NCBI RefSeq assembly: GCF_011388195.1
Contig: NZ_CP049990.1
Coordinates: 1,240,001-1,304,000, forward strand
DNA length: 64,000 bases
Direction of reading: 5' to 3'
DNA from: Pusillimonas sp. DMV24BSW_D
GTDB taxonomy: Bacteria > Pseudomonadota > Gammaproteobacteria > Burkholderiales > Burkholderiaceae_B
Positions within the stretch are counted from its first letter, which is position 1, and each line of letters opens with the position of its first letter. A program made the translations under genes and the position numbers. Below, in pieces: positions 1-9,289 of the stretch. The notes under the pieces were generated by a model. The model did not search any database. It saw nothing but the letters and a program-made list of their open reading frames with translations, and was not told the origin of the DNA.

Positions 1-504
1 GCTGTTATAAGCCTCGATACGGGCTTTTAACGCAGCAATTCTGGCGTTAAGCACCTGAGCGTCGCGGTTCAAGTCGTCGTTGCCCGGGTCGGGAGACTCC
101 TGGAAAAGCTCCGGCCGCAGGCGTGGCTCGGCTGTGGTGGTTTCTGCAATTAATTGTGTCAGTAGCCGCTCTTGTTCAGACTCCAGTTCCGCCTGTCGTT
201 TGCGCAGTGCCTCCAGAATAATTTCATTCACTTCATTTTCCTGGGTGCGAGGCAATGGTGAGGAGGCATAAGTTTCGCCTGTGTCGTTGCCGCCGGCATT
301 CAGGTTTTGTTGGGCCAGTATTTGTGCATTAGCCGGCTCGGCCTCGGTGCGCGTGTTTATCAACGTGACTTCTAGTGAGCTGACCGGCATGCGGGTATTT
401 GGGGCAAGGTTTGAAAATGTCAGCAACAAGGCCGCCCCATGTAAACATAGGGAAGCGATTAGCCCGATAACCAGATAGGAATTGTTGTCGGGGGTTTGTT
501 GCAC
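1..504 (-). CDS. TonB-like energy-transducing protein (C-terminus cut by window edge)
   Basis: The reading frame starts at a GTG at 504, two bases after the stop of the upstream ribonuclease gene, and stays open to base 1, so the C-terminal part lies outside the window. The 168 visible residues begin with a short cytoplasmic stretch and one hydrophobic segment (about residues 10-31, SYLVIGLIASLCLHGAALLL), then a charged alpha-helical, probably coiled-coil periplasmic region with EALRKRQAELE and TQLIAE. One N-terminal anchor followed by a long linker is the layout of TonB and TolA proteins, which pass proton-motive energy to the outer membrane. The diagnostic C-terminal TonB domain is not visible, so the family call is an inference from layout and from the gene's place after the RNB ribonuclease in related bacteria. 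Confidence 0.7.
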   Translation of the reverse strand, partial: MQQTPDNNSYLVIGLIASLCLHGAALLLTFSNLAPNTRMPVSSLEVTLINTRTEAEPANAQILAQQNLNAGGNDTGETYASSPLPRTQENEVNEIILEALRKRQAELESEQERLLTQLIAETTTAEPRLRPELFQESPDPGNDDLNRDAQVLNARIAALKARIEAYNS

Positions 505-506
505 CG

Positions 507-2399
507 TTATTGCTCCGTGTCGAGCGTTTCAATATACCGGCACTCTACATCGAGTGCCAGCTCATTGAAACCCGTAAGTGCAAGGCGAATCCGGCGGCCT
601 CTTTCAAGCGTCGGCAGACCGGGAATACGCGTAACAAAAGGAGCGCAATCGAAACGAACCAGATCTTCGCGTAATACACTGGCCGTCACCTCAGTGAGTT
701 TTTCCTGCTTAAGCCAACGAATGCACCAATAGCGCTCAATTGTCGACTGAAACTCGTTCCAGGCCGCATATTGCGCATCGAAGGCCCCAATAATGGCAAA
801 AAGATCGGCCTCCTTGGGTTTGAAAGGCGCGACCAGGCGGGCTGATACGCCATGTTCCGCCGCCGCAATGATTTGGCCTTGATTGATGAGGTCGACGTAG
901 CGCCGCAGCGGTGACGTGCTCCAGGCATATTGGGGCACCCCGATGGCTTCATGCGGCAGGGCTTGGGTCGACATACGCACACGACCTGCTTGTTGAGAGC
1001 GATAGATGCCCGGCACGCCGTGTTGCGCCATGAAGGCGCCCCATACATTGTTGGTGAGAATCATGTATTCGGCAATCAGACGATCAAGCGGCGCGTTACG
1101 CTGGCGCGGAGTCAGTTTTACGATACTGTCGGGGTCGTCGGGTTCGCCTTCAAGATAGAACATGTATTCAACCCGATTATTATTCTCGGGCTTGCCCCGC
1201 AACGCTTCGCGTTGGGCGTTCAAGTGGCGGGAAAATTGCCACAATGGGCGTAACCAATGAGCATAAGGTAACGGAGCCGAAGGGTCTTCCAGCGCGGCTT
1301 CCGTGACGTCGGCATCCAACCAGTTATGGCGCAGATTTTCCTTAACCGTGATGCGATCCAGCCGGGTCTGTGTTTCCAGAATCTCACCGCTGCGTAAATC
1401 GGTTGTAACGTACAGTGAAAGTGCGGGACGGCTTTGCCCGGCATCCAGTGAGAAGGTTTCAATGATCTCGTCTGGAAGCATTGGAATTTTCTGGCCTGGC
1501 ATGTAAACGGTGGACATGCGTTTGCGGGCCATTTGGTCCAGCTCATTGTCTCGTTTCACCAGCAAGCCGGGGGCGGCAATGTGAATGCCAATCTGAACCT
1601 GGTCATTTCCCAGTGGGGTAACCGATAGTGCATCATCCACTTCAGTGGTGGTGATGTCGTCGATGGAGTAGGCTTCGACGTTCGCCTCCGGCAGTTCAAG
1701 GTTGAGTTCCGGGATGTCTGCAGATTGAAATTGGGTGCCTTTTGGAAAGTGGGTCGCAAAAAATCGATCGCGGTGCAGTTTTAACGGATGAGGCCAGGCG
1801 CCCACGTCGAGCAATAGTTGTTCAGGCGTGGTGCCGCGTTCTTTAACGGCAGCCTCAAAAGCTTTCCATTCAAGTGTGTTCTTGTCGGGCTTAACCAGGA
1901 ACGTAGACGCGACTTCGCCGATGCGTTCCGGTAGTTGCCCGGCCACCAGTTGTTCCGTCCATTCCTGTTGTTGTTCGGCCTGGCGCTTTTTCTTTTCAAT
2001 TGCGGCCAGGGCGGCTTCAAGAATATCGGGGGGCGCCGGTCGATAACTGCCTTTTCCGCGCCGGTGAAAATAAGCTGGTGCGCTGTTCAGTGCGAATATC
2101 AAAGCCGCTTTTTCTACCGATGTGGGCGGGTGACCAAAATAATCCTGGGCGAAATCCGCCGCGCTAAACTCTTCTTGCGGTGCGCACTCCCACAGGAAGT
2201 CGATCTCGAAGGTTTGGGCCAAATCTTGTGCACTTTGCAATAGTTCGGCCGGCGCAGGCGAATCGAATCGGAACAGCACCGTGGCGTTCTTTATTTTGCT
2301 TCGTTTTCCGCTTTCCGATTCAACCTGCATGGTTGAGTCGTTTTCGGAAAAAATTTTTTCGGCTTTGAAGCTTCCGCTATCTTCGTAAAGAACGTACAT
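507..2399 (-). CDS. RNB-domain exoribonuclease (RNase II family)
   Basis: 630 residues. This should be a 3'-to-5' hydrolytic exoribonuclease acting on single-stranded RNA in the cytoplasm. The RNB catalytic signature is at residues 245-257 (SIDDITTTEVDDA): the aspartates equivalent to E. coli RNase II D201, D209 and D210 are present, while the D207 position is Glu. The D-to-E form, TTE(I/V)DDxLSV, is as I recall usual in the RNase II subfamily of betaproteobacteria and cyanobacteria, so I do not read it as inactivation. The C-terminal part (PLRRYVDLINQ near residue 497) is the usual RNB end, followed by a short S1-like beta region. It sits third in the leftward run mpl-yqiA-rnb-tonB-like, 10 bases after yqiA. 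Confidence 0.9.
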   Translation of the reverse strand: MYVLYEDSGSFKAEKIFSENDSTMQVESESGKRSKIKNATVLFRFDSPAPAELLQSAQDLAQTFEIDFLWECAPQEEFSAADFAQDYFGHPPTSVEKAALIFALNSAPAYFHRRGKGSYRPAPPDILEAALAAIEKKKRQAEQQQEWTEQLVAGQLPERIGEVASTFLVKPDKNTLEWKAFEAAVKERGTTPEQLLLDVGAWPHPLKLHRDRFFATHFPKGTQFQSADIPELNLELPEANVEAYSIDDITTTEVDDALSVTPLGNDQVQIGIHIAAPGLLVKRDNELDQMARKRMSTVYMPGQKIPMLPDEIIETFSLDAGQSRPALSLYVTTDLRSGEILETQTRLDRITVKENLRHNWLDADVTEAALEDPSAPLPYAHWLRPLWQFSRHLNAQREALRGKPENNNRVEYMFYLEGEPDDPDSIVKLTPRQRNAPLDRLIAEYMILTNNVWGAFMAQHGVPGIYRSQQAGRVRMSTQALPHEAIGVPQYAWSTSPLRRYVDLINQGQIIAAAEHGVSARLVAPFKPKEADLFAIIGAFDAQYAAWNEFQSTIERYWCIRWLKQEKLTEVTASVLREDLVRFDCAPFVTRIPGLPTLERGRRIRLALTGFNELALDVECRYIETLDTEQ

Positions 2400-2409
2400 A
2401 AACGTTGTT

Positions 2410-3021
2410 TTAATCTGTTTTTTGATGACTCAAACCAGAGTCGAGAATAAAAGAGGTGACTTCAGGCATCCAACGCGCAAAATCGTGTATGCCATGGTCG
2501 CTGCCGCTAATAATTCGGCTGGGGCAGCCTGCGTACCATGCCACCATCTCCTGCCAGTCGAGTACCTCATCCCCCGTTGTTGCCATCAGGAAAAAGCGCT
2601 TCGGCTCGGTCGGTGGACCGATTTTCATTGCAGCCAGCTCTTGCAGATAATGATCGTGGAATTCGAATGGCTCGTTACTGTGATAGTGCGTTTGCTTGCC
2701 GGTATGAATCGCCAGATCACGAGCCGCATCAATGACTGGATTCAATAAAACAGCACGGCAAGACCATTTTTGCGCCAGGTATTGAGCATAAAAGCCGCCA
2801 AGTGACGAGCCAATGATGACCGGGACACGATCGCGACCGGATGGTGTGTTTGCGTGAGACGAAATGAGATTGTTACATAAATCGATGGCTTCTTGCGGAC
2901 CGGCCGGCAGTTGGGGGCAATGCCAGGCATCGGCAAGGCCTTGTTTGGCCATTTCCTTTGCCAGCATTTGGGCTTTTGTGGAATGGGGCGATGAGCGAAA
3001 GCCATGTAGATACAAAATCAT
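2410..3021 (-). CDS. yqiA: YqiA/YcfP family alpha/beta-hydrolase (esterase)
   Basis: 203 residues starting at MILYLHGFRSSPHS. The nucleophile elbow is in VIIGSSLGGFYAQ (Ser within GSSLGG). The Asp and His of a hydrolase triad are plausibly in the ATTGDEVLDW and GSDHGIHDF stretches near the C-terminus. The ATG at 3021 overlaps the mpl stop by four bases (ATGA), which fixes this start over a longer in-frame extension that would lie inside mpl and has no family resemblance. Known YqiA proteins are small esterases with palmitoyl-CoA and p-nitrophenyl ester activity in vitro. The physiological substrate is unknown, and translational coupling to mpl only suggests coordinated expression. Confidence 0.88.
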   Translation of the reverse strand: MILYLHGFRSSPHSTKAQMLAKEMAKQGLADAWHCPQLPAGPQEAIDLCNNLISSHANTPSGRDRVPVIIGSSLGGFYAQYLAQKWSCRAVLLNPVIDAARDLAIHTGKQTHYHSNEPFEFHDHYLQELAAMKIGPPTEPKRFFLMATTGDEVLDWQEMVAWYAGCPSRIISGSDHGIHDFARWMPEVTSFILDSGLSHQKTD

Positions 3022-4385
3022 GGTGCGCCCAATGCTTCCAGTAATGCGCCGTGAATGCCGCCAAAACTGCCATTGCTCATAATCAGAATGTGGTCGCCCG
3101 GTTGAGCTGCGTCTTTCAACGCTTTTACCAGGGCGGCATGGTTGGAAAATGACGTTGCCCGTTTGCCTAAAGGCGCCAGTACTTCGTCGGGATTCCAACC
3201 CAGTGCGTGTTTGCCGGTTGTTTCGCCGAAGCAAAAGGTGAGGTCGGCCAGTTCGAGTGCCTGCGGCAATTGGGCCGCCATGGTACCCAGCTTCATGGTA
3301 TTTGAGCGCGGCTCGATTACAGCCAGAATGCGCGCCGGGCCTACAACGTGTCGAAGGCCTTGCAAGGTGGTTGCGATGGCGGTGGGGTGATGGGCGAAGT
3401 CGTCGTAAACCGTAATGTCATTGACGACGCCCCGCACCTCCATTCGGCGCTTGACACCACTGAAACTGCTTAGCGCTTTGATCGCATGCTCAATTGAGAC
3501 CCCCGCATGATGCGCAGCTGCTATTGCAGCCAACGCGTTCATACGATTGTGTTCGCCGGTGATGTTCCAACATACCGGCGGGTACAAAGCGCCGTGAAAG
3601 CTGGGGATGAAGTGGGTGGGCTGATTGCCGGGGGTATAGCGCCACATGCCGTCTGGACCGAAGGTTTGCACGGAAGACCAGCAACCCCGGGCCAGTACGT
3701 GATCGAGCGCCGGTGCATCAGTGGGCCGAATGATCAGTCCGTTTGAAGGAATCATTCGAACCAAATGGTGGAATTGGGTTTCAATGGCTTCCAGATTGGC
3801 GAAAATGTCGGCGTGATCGTATTCCAGATTGTTCAAAATGGCAGTGCGGGGCCGGTAATGTACAAATTTTGAGCGCTTATCGAAAAAGGCGGTGTCGTAT
3901 TCGTCGGCCTCGATCACAAATAGGGGCTTGGCAGGATCGTAACGGGCAGAAACTTTCAAACCCGGTGCGATGCCGCCAATCAGGAAATTGGGTTCCAGGC
4001 CGGCTTGCTCCAGAATCCAGGCCAGCATTGAACTGGTCGTAGTTTTGCCGTGTGTGCCGGCAACAGCAAGCACGTGTTGGCCTTGCAAAATGTTTTCGCC
4101 CAGCCATTGCGGGCCGGAGGTATAAGGCAAGCCCTGATCGAGAATTGCTTCCATAAGGGGGTTGCCCCGGCTGACAACATTGCCGATGACAAAAAGGTCG
4201 GGCTGCAACGCCAGTTGATCTGCACTAAACCCTTCAGTCAGGTCAATACCCTGTTCTTCAAGTTGTGTGCTCATGGGGGGATAAACGCCGGCATCGCAAC
4301 CGGTTACCTTGTGGCCGGCGGCTCGGGCGATAAGGGCCAGGCCGCCCATGAACGTGCCGCAAATCCCCAAAATGTGTATGTGCAT
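3018..4385 (-). CDS. mpl: UDP-N-acetylmuramate:L-Ala-gamma-D-Glu-meso-DAP ligase
   Basis: 455 residues, full length for Mpl. The enzyme attaches the recycled tripeptide L-Ala-gamma-D-Glu-meso-DAP to UDP-MurNAc in the cytoplasm, returning cell-wall peptide to peptidoglycan synthesis. The start HIHILGICGTFMGGLA is the Mur-ligase nucleotide-binding N-terminus. The ATP-binding loop is AGTHGKTTTSSML at about 109-121, and the central domain has VIEADEYDTAFFDKRSKF and NLEYDHADIF, the hallmark stretches of Mpl. DDFAHHPTA marks the C-terminal domain (MurC-type DDYAHHP). It is the first gene of the leftward operon; its stop overlaps the yqiA start. A divergent 115-base gap separates it from the TlpA gene. 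Confidence 0.97.
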   Translation of the reverse strand: MHIHILGICGTFMGGLALIARAAGHKVTGCDAGVYPPMSTQLEEQGIDLTEGFSADQLALQPDLFVIGNVVSRGNPLMEAILDQGLPYTSGPQWLGENILQGQHVLAVAGTHGKTTTSSMLAWILEQAGLEPNFLIGGIAPGLKVSARYDPAKPLFVIEADEYDTAFFDKRSKFVHYRPRTAILNNLEYDHADIFANLEAIETQFHHLVRMIPSNGLIIRPTDAPALDHVLARGCWSSVQTFGPDGMWRYTPGNQPTHFIPSFHGALYPPVCWNITGEHNRMNALAAIAAAHHAGVSIEHAIKALSSFSGVKRRMEVRGVVNDITVYDDFAHHPTAIATTLQGLRHVVGPARILAVIEPRSNTMKLGTMAAQLPQALELADLTFCFGETTGKHALGWNPDEVLAPLGKRATSFSNHAALVKALKDAAQPGDHILIMSNGSFGGIHGALLEALGAP

Positions 4386-4500
4386 GGTCTTCCTCCAGCC
4401 CCTATTGTAGTCAGACGGTGAGGCCGGCAGTGGCAGGCGGCAGTGCTAAAATGAATTTTATGATGATGTTGCATAAACCTCTACTTAGCGTCGGCGTATC

Positions 4501-5001
4501 ATGAACCGTCGTCATTTTTTGTCGCAATCGTTAGCGTTTGTGGGTATGGCGACGAGCCTGTTTCCTTGTTTGGCATCGGCTCAAACAAGTGAGGCGCAAA
4601 TTCTGTTTGCTCAATCGTATCCCGACCTGAACGGCACCGATCAACCGTTGCAAAACTGGCGCGGCCGCCCGGTAGTCATGAATTTCTGGGCGACATGGTG
4701 TCCGCCGTGCGTGAAAGAGATGCCCGACCTGGAGGCTTTGAACCAGAAATATCCGGATATTGCTTTTGTGGGGTTAGGGGTGGATACAGCTGCTAATATG
4801 CGTAACTTCCTGCCAAAAGTGCAGGTTACTTACGATTTACTGGTGGTTGGGTATGGTGGTATCGAGTTAATGAAACAGTTAGGCAACACGGCGGGGGGTT
4901 TGCCATTTACGCTGGTTTTCAATGAAAAGGGGCGGATGGTTAAGCGTATTTTGGGTCAGGTTAAGCCCGAAACGCTCGATGAAGTGTTGGCCCGGTTGTA
5001 A
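4501..5001 (+). CDS. TlpA/ResA-type periplasmic thiol-disulfide oxidoreductase
   Basis: 166 residues. An N-terminal signal (MNRRHFLSQSLAFVGMATSL, likely cleaved after LASA near residue 27) sends it to the periplasm; the double Arg followed by HFL could also be read as a Tat signal. The thioredoxin fold carries WATWCPPC with the redox pair at residues 67 and 70, followed by KEMPDLEAL as in ResA/TlpA proteins. The late segment has GGLPFTLVFNEKG, supplying the cis-Pro loop of the fold. Such proteins reduce disulfides in apocytochromes or in copper-handling proteins. No cytochrome maturation genes lie nearby, so the partner is unknown. It stands alone, divergent from mpl. Confidence 0.88.
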   Translation: MNRRHFLSQSLAFVGMATSLFPCLASAQTSEAQILFAQSYPDLNGTDQPLQNWRGRPVVMNFWATWCPPCVKEMPDLEALNQKYPDIAFVGLGVDTAANMRNFLPKVQVTYDLLVVGYGGIELMKQLGNTAGGLPFTLVFNEKGRMVKRILGQVKPETLDEVLARL

Positions 5002-5107
5002 GGGGCGTGTTGTTGCGAGACGAAAATTAACCCTGAATTCATGCTTTTTATAGACAAATAGCGTTCTTTAGCGTAAAAAAGACGTTCCAAAACGAAAAAA
5101 GTATTCA

Positions 5108-5542
5108 ATGGCGAAACACATACTGGTTTTGCACGGCCCCAATCTGAACATGCTCGGCGTTCGTGAGCCGGGTATATATGGTCATCAAACGCTGGCCGAT
5201 ATCGACGCGCGTTTAAGTCAGCTTTGTGTTGAACAAGACGCAGGATGCGCGGTATTTCAAAGTAATCATGAAGGTGAGCTGGTTGATCGCATTCAAGCCG
5301 CCCGCCACGATGAAACCGAGTTCATAATTATTAACGCCGGGGCATATACCCACACCAGTATTGCTATCCGCGATGCACTTGCTGCAGTCGGCATTCCTTT
5401 CATCGAGGTGCATTTGTCTAATGTCTATAAGCGTGAAAGTTTTCGCCATCATTCATATTTGTCAGATCAGGCTTTAGGCGTGATTGCCGGCCTTGGGCCC
5501 GCGGGATACGAAGCTGCGCTTCGTTATGCGTTGGCTCATTAG
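5108..5542 (+). CDS. aroQ: type II 3-dehydroquinate dehydratase
   Basis: 144 residues, the normal length of the dodecameric type II enzyme that dehydrates 3-dehydroquinate to 3-dehydroshikimate in the shikimate pathway. The opening [20 protein letters not shown] contains the conserved active-site loop and its catalytic Tyr. [13 protein letters not shown] and [17 protein letters not shown] are the family's substrate-binding stretches, and [18 protein letters not shown] carries the HLSN turn and the Arg/His that close the lid. It lies just upstream of accB, an arrangement common in proteobacteria (aroQ-accB-accC). The upstream 106 bases are AT-rich and may hold the promoter for the acc genes as well. 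Confidence 0.97.
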   Translation: MAKHILVLHGPNLNMLGVREPGIYGHQTLADIDARLSQLCVEQDAGCAVFQSNHEGELVDRIQAARHDETEFIIINAGAYTHTSIAIRDALAAVGIPFIEVHLSNVYKRESFRHHSYLSDQALGVIAGLGPAGYEAALRYALAH

Positions 5543-5638
5543 CTGCAATAGGTATTCAGTAAATTCATCAATTGTTTTTGTTTATTATTTTTTCGTGCAC
5601 CTGCAGTTGCCGCCGGTGCCGTCTTTCGGGAAGGACAT

Positions 5639-6082
5639 ATGGACCTCAGAAAACTTAAAACCCTTATTGATCTTGTTGCCGACTCGGGTATTGCCGAACT
5701 GGAAATTACGGAAGGTGACGGTAAGGTCAGAATCGTGAAGTTCTCGCAATCGGTTCAGCCGGTTGCTCAGGTCGCACCCGCGGCACCTGCGACCGAGGCG
5801 GCGTCTGCATCTGCGCAACAACAGCCGGCTGCGCCCGCGCAGCCACAAGGGCATGCTGTTAAAGCGCCCATGGTCGGCACATTCTATCGGGCGCCGAACC
5901 CGGGCGCATCGCCTTTTGTTGAAGTGGGTCAATCGGTAAAAGAAGGTGAGCCGCTTTGTATTATTGAAGCAATGAAGCTGCTGAATGAAATTGAAGCCGA
6001 TAAGGCCGGGGTGATCAAAGAAATCCTGGTTGAGAACGGTGAACCGGTTGAGTATGGTCAACCTTTATTTATTATTGGCTAA
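5639..6082 (+). CDS. accB: biotin carboxyl carrier protein of acetyl-CoA carboxylase
   Basis: 147 residues. BCCP carries the biotin that moves carboxylate from AccC to the carboxyltransferase in the first step of fatty-acid synthesis. The N-terminal part ([18 protein letters not shown]) is the dimerising region, then comes a Pro/Ala/Gln-rich flexible linker (about residues 42-73), then the biotinyl domain with [19 protein letters not shown] (thumb region) and [13 protein letters not shown], where the Lys is the biotinylation site. MKLL replaces the commoner MKMM, as is usual in betaproteobacteria. The start follows a GGAAGG ribosome-binding site by five bases. accC begins three bases after the stop. 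Confidence 0.97.
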   Translation: MDLRKLKTLIDLVADSGIAELEITEGDGKVRIVKFSQSVQPVAQVAPAAPATEAASASAQQQPAAPAQPQGHAVKAPMVGTFYRAPNPGASPFVEVGQSVKEGEPLCIIEAMKLLNEIEADKAGVIKEILVENGEPVEYGQPLFIIG

Positions 6083-6085
6083 TTC

Positions 6086-7432
6086 ATGTTTGAAAAGATT
6101 CTGATTGCCAATCGGGGCGAAATTGCACTGCGGATTCAGCGTGCCTGCCGCGAGCTTGGCGTTAAAACTGTTGTGGTGCATTCCGAAGCCGATCGTGATG
6201 CCAAGTACGTAAAACTGGCCGACGAGTCCGTGTGTATTGGGCCCGCCCCCGCGCGCGACAGCTATCTGAATATGCCGGCTTTGATTTCTGCTGCCGAAGT
6301 GACCGATGCCGAGGCCATTCATCCCGGCTATGGCTTTTTGGCCGAGAACGCAGATTTTGCCGAGCGTGTTGAAAAGAGCGGTTTTGTGTTTATCGGCCCT
6401 CGTCCCGAGAGCATTCGTTTAATGGGTGATAAGGTCAGTGCCAAGCGTGCCATGATTGCCGCCGGTGTTCCCGTGGTGCCAGGTTCTGAGGGTGCATTGC
6501 CGGAAGATCCGCAAACCATTATGCAAATGGCCCGCGATGTCGGTTATCCGGTCATTATTAAAGCCGCCGGCGGTGGCGGTGGCCGGGGCATGCGTGTGGT
6601 GTACACGGAAGCAGCGCTGCTGAATGCTGTTGCCATGACGCGTACCGAGGCGGGGTCGGCATTTAACAACCCTGAAGTCTACATGGAAAAGTTTCTCGAA
6701 AATCCGCGTCACGTCGAGATTCAGGTGTTGGCTGATGGCGGGCGTAATGCGGTGTGGCTTGGTGAACGTGATTGTTCCATGCAGCGCCGGCACCAGAAAG
6801 TTATCGAAGAGGCGCCCGCGCCCCATATTCCGCGCAAGCTGATCGAGCGTATCGGGGAGCGGTGTGCGGAAGCGTGTCGCAAAATCAATTATCGCGGCGC
6901 CGGAACGTTTGAATTTCTTTATGAAGACGGTGAATTTTTCTTTATTGAAATGAATACCCGTATTCAAGTTGAGCACACCGTAACCGAAATGGTGACGGGA
7001 ATTGATCTGGTGGCGCAACAAATTCGCATTGCAGCTGGTGAGAAGTTCACCTTGCGTCAGAAAGATGTTCAGTTCCGTGGTCACGCTATTGAGTGTCGCA
7101 TCAATGCGGAAGATCCATTCAAGTTCACCCCCAGCCCAGGCAAAATCATCAACTGGCATCCGCCGGGTGGGATGGGTGTACGTATGGATTCACACGTATT
7201 CAGTGGCTACACGATTCCGCCGCATTACGACTCCATGATCGCCAAGCTCATCACTTATGGGGATACCCGCGAACAGGCCATTGCGCGCATGGATATTGCG
7301 TTGTCGGAAATGGTGGTTGAAGGGATTCAAACCAATATCCCGCTGCACCGCGAACTGATGCAAGATGCGCGCTTTGTCGAGGGTGGCACAAGCATTCACT
7401 ATCTTGAGCATAAGCTCTCGCAGCGACCTTAA
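6086..7432 (+). CDS. accC: biotin carboxylase subunit of acetyl-CoA carboxylase
   Basis: 448 residues, full length. It uses ATP and bicarbonate to carboxylate biotin on AccB. The start [16 protein letters not shown] is the biotin-carboxylase N-domain. The ATP-grasp lid has [14 protein letters not shown], and the active-site stretch includes [19 protein letters not shown] and [16 protein letters not shown], with the catalytic Glu and Arg. The C-terminal domain includes [13 protein letters not shown]. It is separated from accB by only three bases, so the two are made together in the usual equimolar arrangement. prmA starts 11 bases downstream and is probably read from the same transcript. Confidence 0.98.
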   Translation: MFEKILIANRGEIALRIQRACRELGVKTVVVHSEADRDAKYVKLADESVCIGPAPARDSYLNMPALISAAEVTDAEAIHPGYGFLAENADFAERVEKSGFVFIGPRPESIRLMGDKVSAKRAMIAAGVPVVPGSEGALPEDPQTIMQMARDVGYPVIIKAAGGGGGRGMRVVYTEAALLNAVAMTRTEAGSAFNNPEVYMEKFLENPRHVEIQVLADGGRNAVWLGERDCSMQRRHQKVIEEAPAPHIPRKLIERIGERCAEACRKINYRGAGTFEFLYEDGEFFFIEMNTRIQVEHTVTEMVTGIDLVAQQIRIAAGEKFTLRQKDVQFRGHAIECRINAEDPFKFTPSPGKIINWHPPGGMGVRMDSHVFSGYTIPPHYDSMIAKLITYGDTREQAIARMDIALSEMVVEGIQTNIPLHRELMQDARFVEGGTSIHYLEHKLSQRP

Positions 7433-7443
7433 CGGGCCGGCCC

Positions 7444-8346
7444 ATGCGCGAACTTGTGTTGTATTGCCGGGAAGAGCAGGCGGAGGCCTGGTCTGATGCG
7501 TTGCTTGATGCAGGCGTCCTGTCTGTTTCGGTGGAAGATGCCGAGCGCGACACTGACGCCGAGCAGGCACTTTTTGGTGAGCCTGGCACGGAGCCCGAAG
7601 TGCAAGCCTGGCGGAATAATCGGGTGGTTGCGTTATTGCCCGATGATCTCGAGCCGGGCGAGGCAGTGGCGGCATTGGCTGCGGCAACCGGCGAGACCAT
7701 TCCCGACACCGAATGGATCACCCGGGAAGTACCGGATGCCGATTGGGTTCGGGTAACGCAATCGCAGTTTGGCCCCATTCACGTTGGCGAACGGATTGTT
7801 ATTGTGCCCAGTTGGCATGTGAACGATCCATCGTTGAACTTGTCCGATAACGTGGTAGCCATCGAACTCGATCCCGGTCTGGCATTTGGTACGGGAAGTC
7901 ATCCAACAACACATTTGTGTCTTGAATGGTTGGCAGTGCATTTGCAAGGACAACCTACCGTGCTCGATTATGGTTGTGGCTCCGGTATTCTGGCCATTGC
8001 CGCGCGCAAACTGGGGGCTGGTTCGGTTTATGCTATTGATATCGACGAGCAGGCAGTCAGTTCGACTGAGTACAACGCGCAGGTGAATCAGGTTGTGCTT
8101 AAGGCAGGGTTGCCCGACGGCCTTCCGGAAGGCCGGTTTGACCTTGTTGTGGCAAACATCTTGTCGAATCCGCTGAAGGTTCTGGCACCCATGCTGGCAA
8201 ATCGGGTTGCGCCCGGTGGTCGGCTGGTGTTGTCGGGTGTACTTGAGCGGCAGGCTGATGACGTTGCGGCTGCTTATGCGCCCTGGTTGAAATTGTCGGT
8301 TTGGCAGTCAAGAGAAGGTTGGGTGTGTTTACACGGCCAACGTTAA
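7444..8346 (+). CDS. prmA: ribosomal protein L11 methyltransferase
   Basis: 300 residues. PrmA trimethylates N-terminus and lysine side chains of ribosomal protein L11 with S-adenosylmethionine. The N-terminal L11-recognition domain (about 1-60) is followed by a linker with DLEPGLAFGTGSHPTTHLCL and the SAM-binding Rossmann motif VLDYGCGSGILAIAA (about residues 175-189). VANILSNPLKVLAPML is the family's NPxx catalytic-region motif. It follows accC by 11 bases, a neighbourhood shared with other Burkholderiales. Confidence 0.96.
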   Translation: MRELVLYCREEQAEAWSDALLDAGVLSVSVEDAERDTDAEQALFGEPGTEPEVQAWRNNRVVALLPDDLEPGEAVAALAAATGETIPDTEWITREVPDADWVRVTQSQFGPIHVGERIVIVPSWHVNDPSLNLSDNVVAIELDPGLAFGTGSHPTTHLCLEWLAVHLQGQPTVLDYGCGSGILAIAARKLGAGSVYAIDIDEQAVSSTEYNAQVNQVVLKAGLPDGLPEGRFDLVVANILSNPLKVLAPMLANRVAPGGRLVLSGVLERQADDVAAAYAPWLKLSVWQSREGWVCLHGQR

Positions 8347-8380
8347 TGTAAAGGCAGTTATAGGTGGTTAGGCCCGGTTT

Positions 8381-9289
8381 ATGGAGTTGAATACCCGTTG
8401 CCCTGAGTGCGGCACTGTGTTTCCAGCGAGTCTGGAACAGATGAAGTTGCGCAAGGGCTATATTCGTTGTGTTAACTGCGCCAACATTTTCGATGGTTTC
8501 GAGTTTGTGGTGTCGACAGACACGCCGGACACATCACCCCGGCCAACGTCGCGTGAATCGACTCAGGCATCGGATAGCGTACCATTGCGTGCGGAGGCTG
8601 GATCGCCCGCATCACGGCGCACTCCCCCGCGGGTGGATTTACATACCCTAAATTTGCCCGACGACGTGCCCGACAGTGACACTGCAGGTGACGGCAATGC
8701 GGATAATGAGCCGGTGTCTGTTTATATCGAACCGCGTGAAGACCGTGTTCGACGGCCGGCGGGTGCCGAGTTCCTAACACATCGCCGGGAAGCGACAAGC
8801 TCCGGTTGGGGAGGCCTGATCGCATTGCTTGTTGTGTTGGCCTTATTGGTTGGGGCCGCATTATTGGTATATGCGTATCGGGTACAAATCGCGTCATCCG
8901 CTCCCGCCGTGCGCCCATTGCTGGAGCGTGCGTGCGTTTCAATTGGCTGCACTGTGCCGTACCCTCAGCGTGTCGATCGTATTTCAATTATGGATTCTTC
9001 TTTGCAGGCGGGGGAGTCGGAAGCCGTTATGCAATTAAATGTTGTGATGCGTAACACCTTTGGCAAGGCGCAGCAGTGGCCGGTACTGATGCTCGATCTG
9101 GTCGATTTCTCGGGAGCGGTTGTGGCAACAAAAACATACCGGCCAAGTGACTATCTGCCTGACGAGACACGGGGTCAGCCATTTCAAGCGGGCCAGGAAG
9201 TGCGTTTGAATATACCGGTTGAAGTGGATGACCTTAAAGTCAATGGTTATCAGTTGCGAAAAGTATTTCCAGATCAAGGAACAAAATGA
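8381..9289 (+). CDS. zinc-ribbon (MJ0042-type) and DUF3426 membrane protein
   Basis: 302 residues. The N-terminus is a short zinc ribbon with Cys 7, 10, 30 and 33 (CPEC and CVNC), the MJ0042 type. A Pro/Ser/Asp-rich disordered stretch (about 45-140) leads to one transmembrane segment (about 144-166, GLIALLVVLALLVGAALLVY), then a DUF3426 beta-sandwich-like domain with CVSIGCTVPYPQRVDRI and VMRNTFGKAQQWPVLMLDL. The ribbon should face the cytoplasm and the DUF3426 domain the periplasm. Its function is not known; the architecture suggests a sensor or scaffold. Its stop overlaps the start of the kinase gene by four bases (ATGA). Confidence 0.85.
   Translation: MELNTRCPECGTVFPASLEQMKLRKGYIRCVNCANIFDGFEFVVSTDTPDTSPRPTSRESTQASDSVPLRAEAGSPASRRTPPRVDLHTLNLPDDVPDSDTAGDGNADNEPVSVYIEPREDRVRRPAGAEFLTHRREATSSGWGGLIALLVVLALLVGAALLVYAYRVQIASSAPAVRPLLERACVSIGCTVPYPQRVDRISIMDSSLQAGESEAVMQLNVVMRNTFGKAQQWPVLMLDLVDFSGAVVATKTYRPSDYLPDETRGQPFQAGQEVRLNIPVEVDDLKVNGYQLRKVFPDQGTK

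Noticed and set aside
1700-1760. RNase II active-site Asp replaced by Glu as a sign of inactivation
   Set aside because: The TTE(I/V)DD form is, as I recall, normal in this subfamily and the other acidic ligands are kept.
6419-7159. Leftward frame opposite accC
   Set aside because: It is inside the conserved accC gene, and its translation has no family features.
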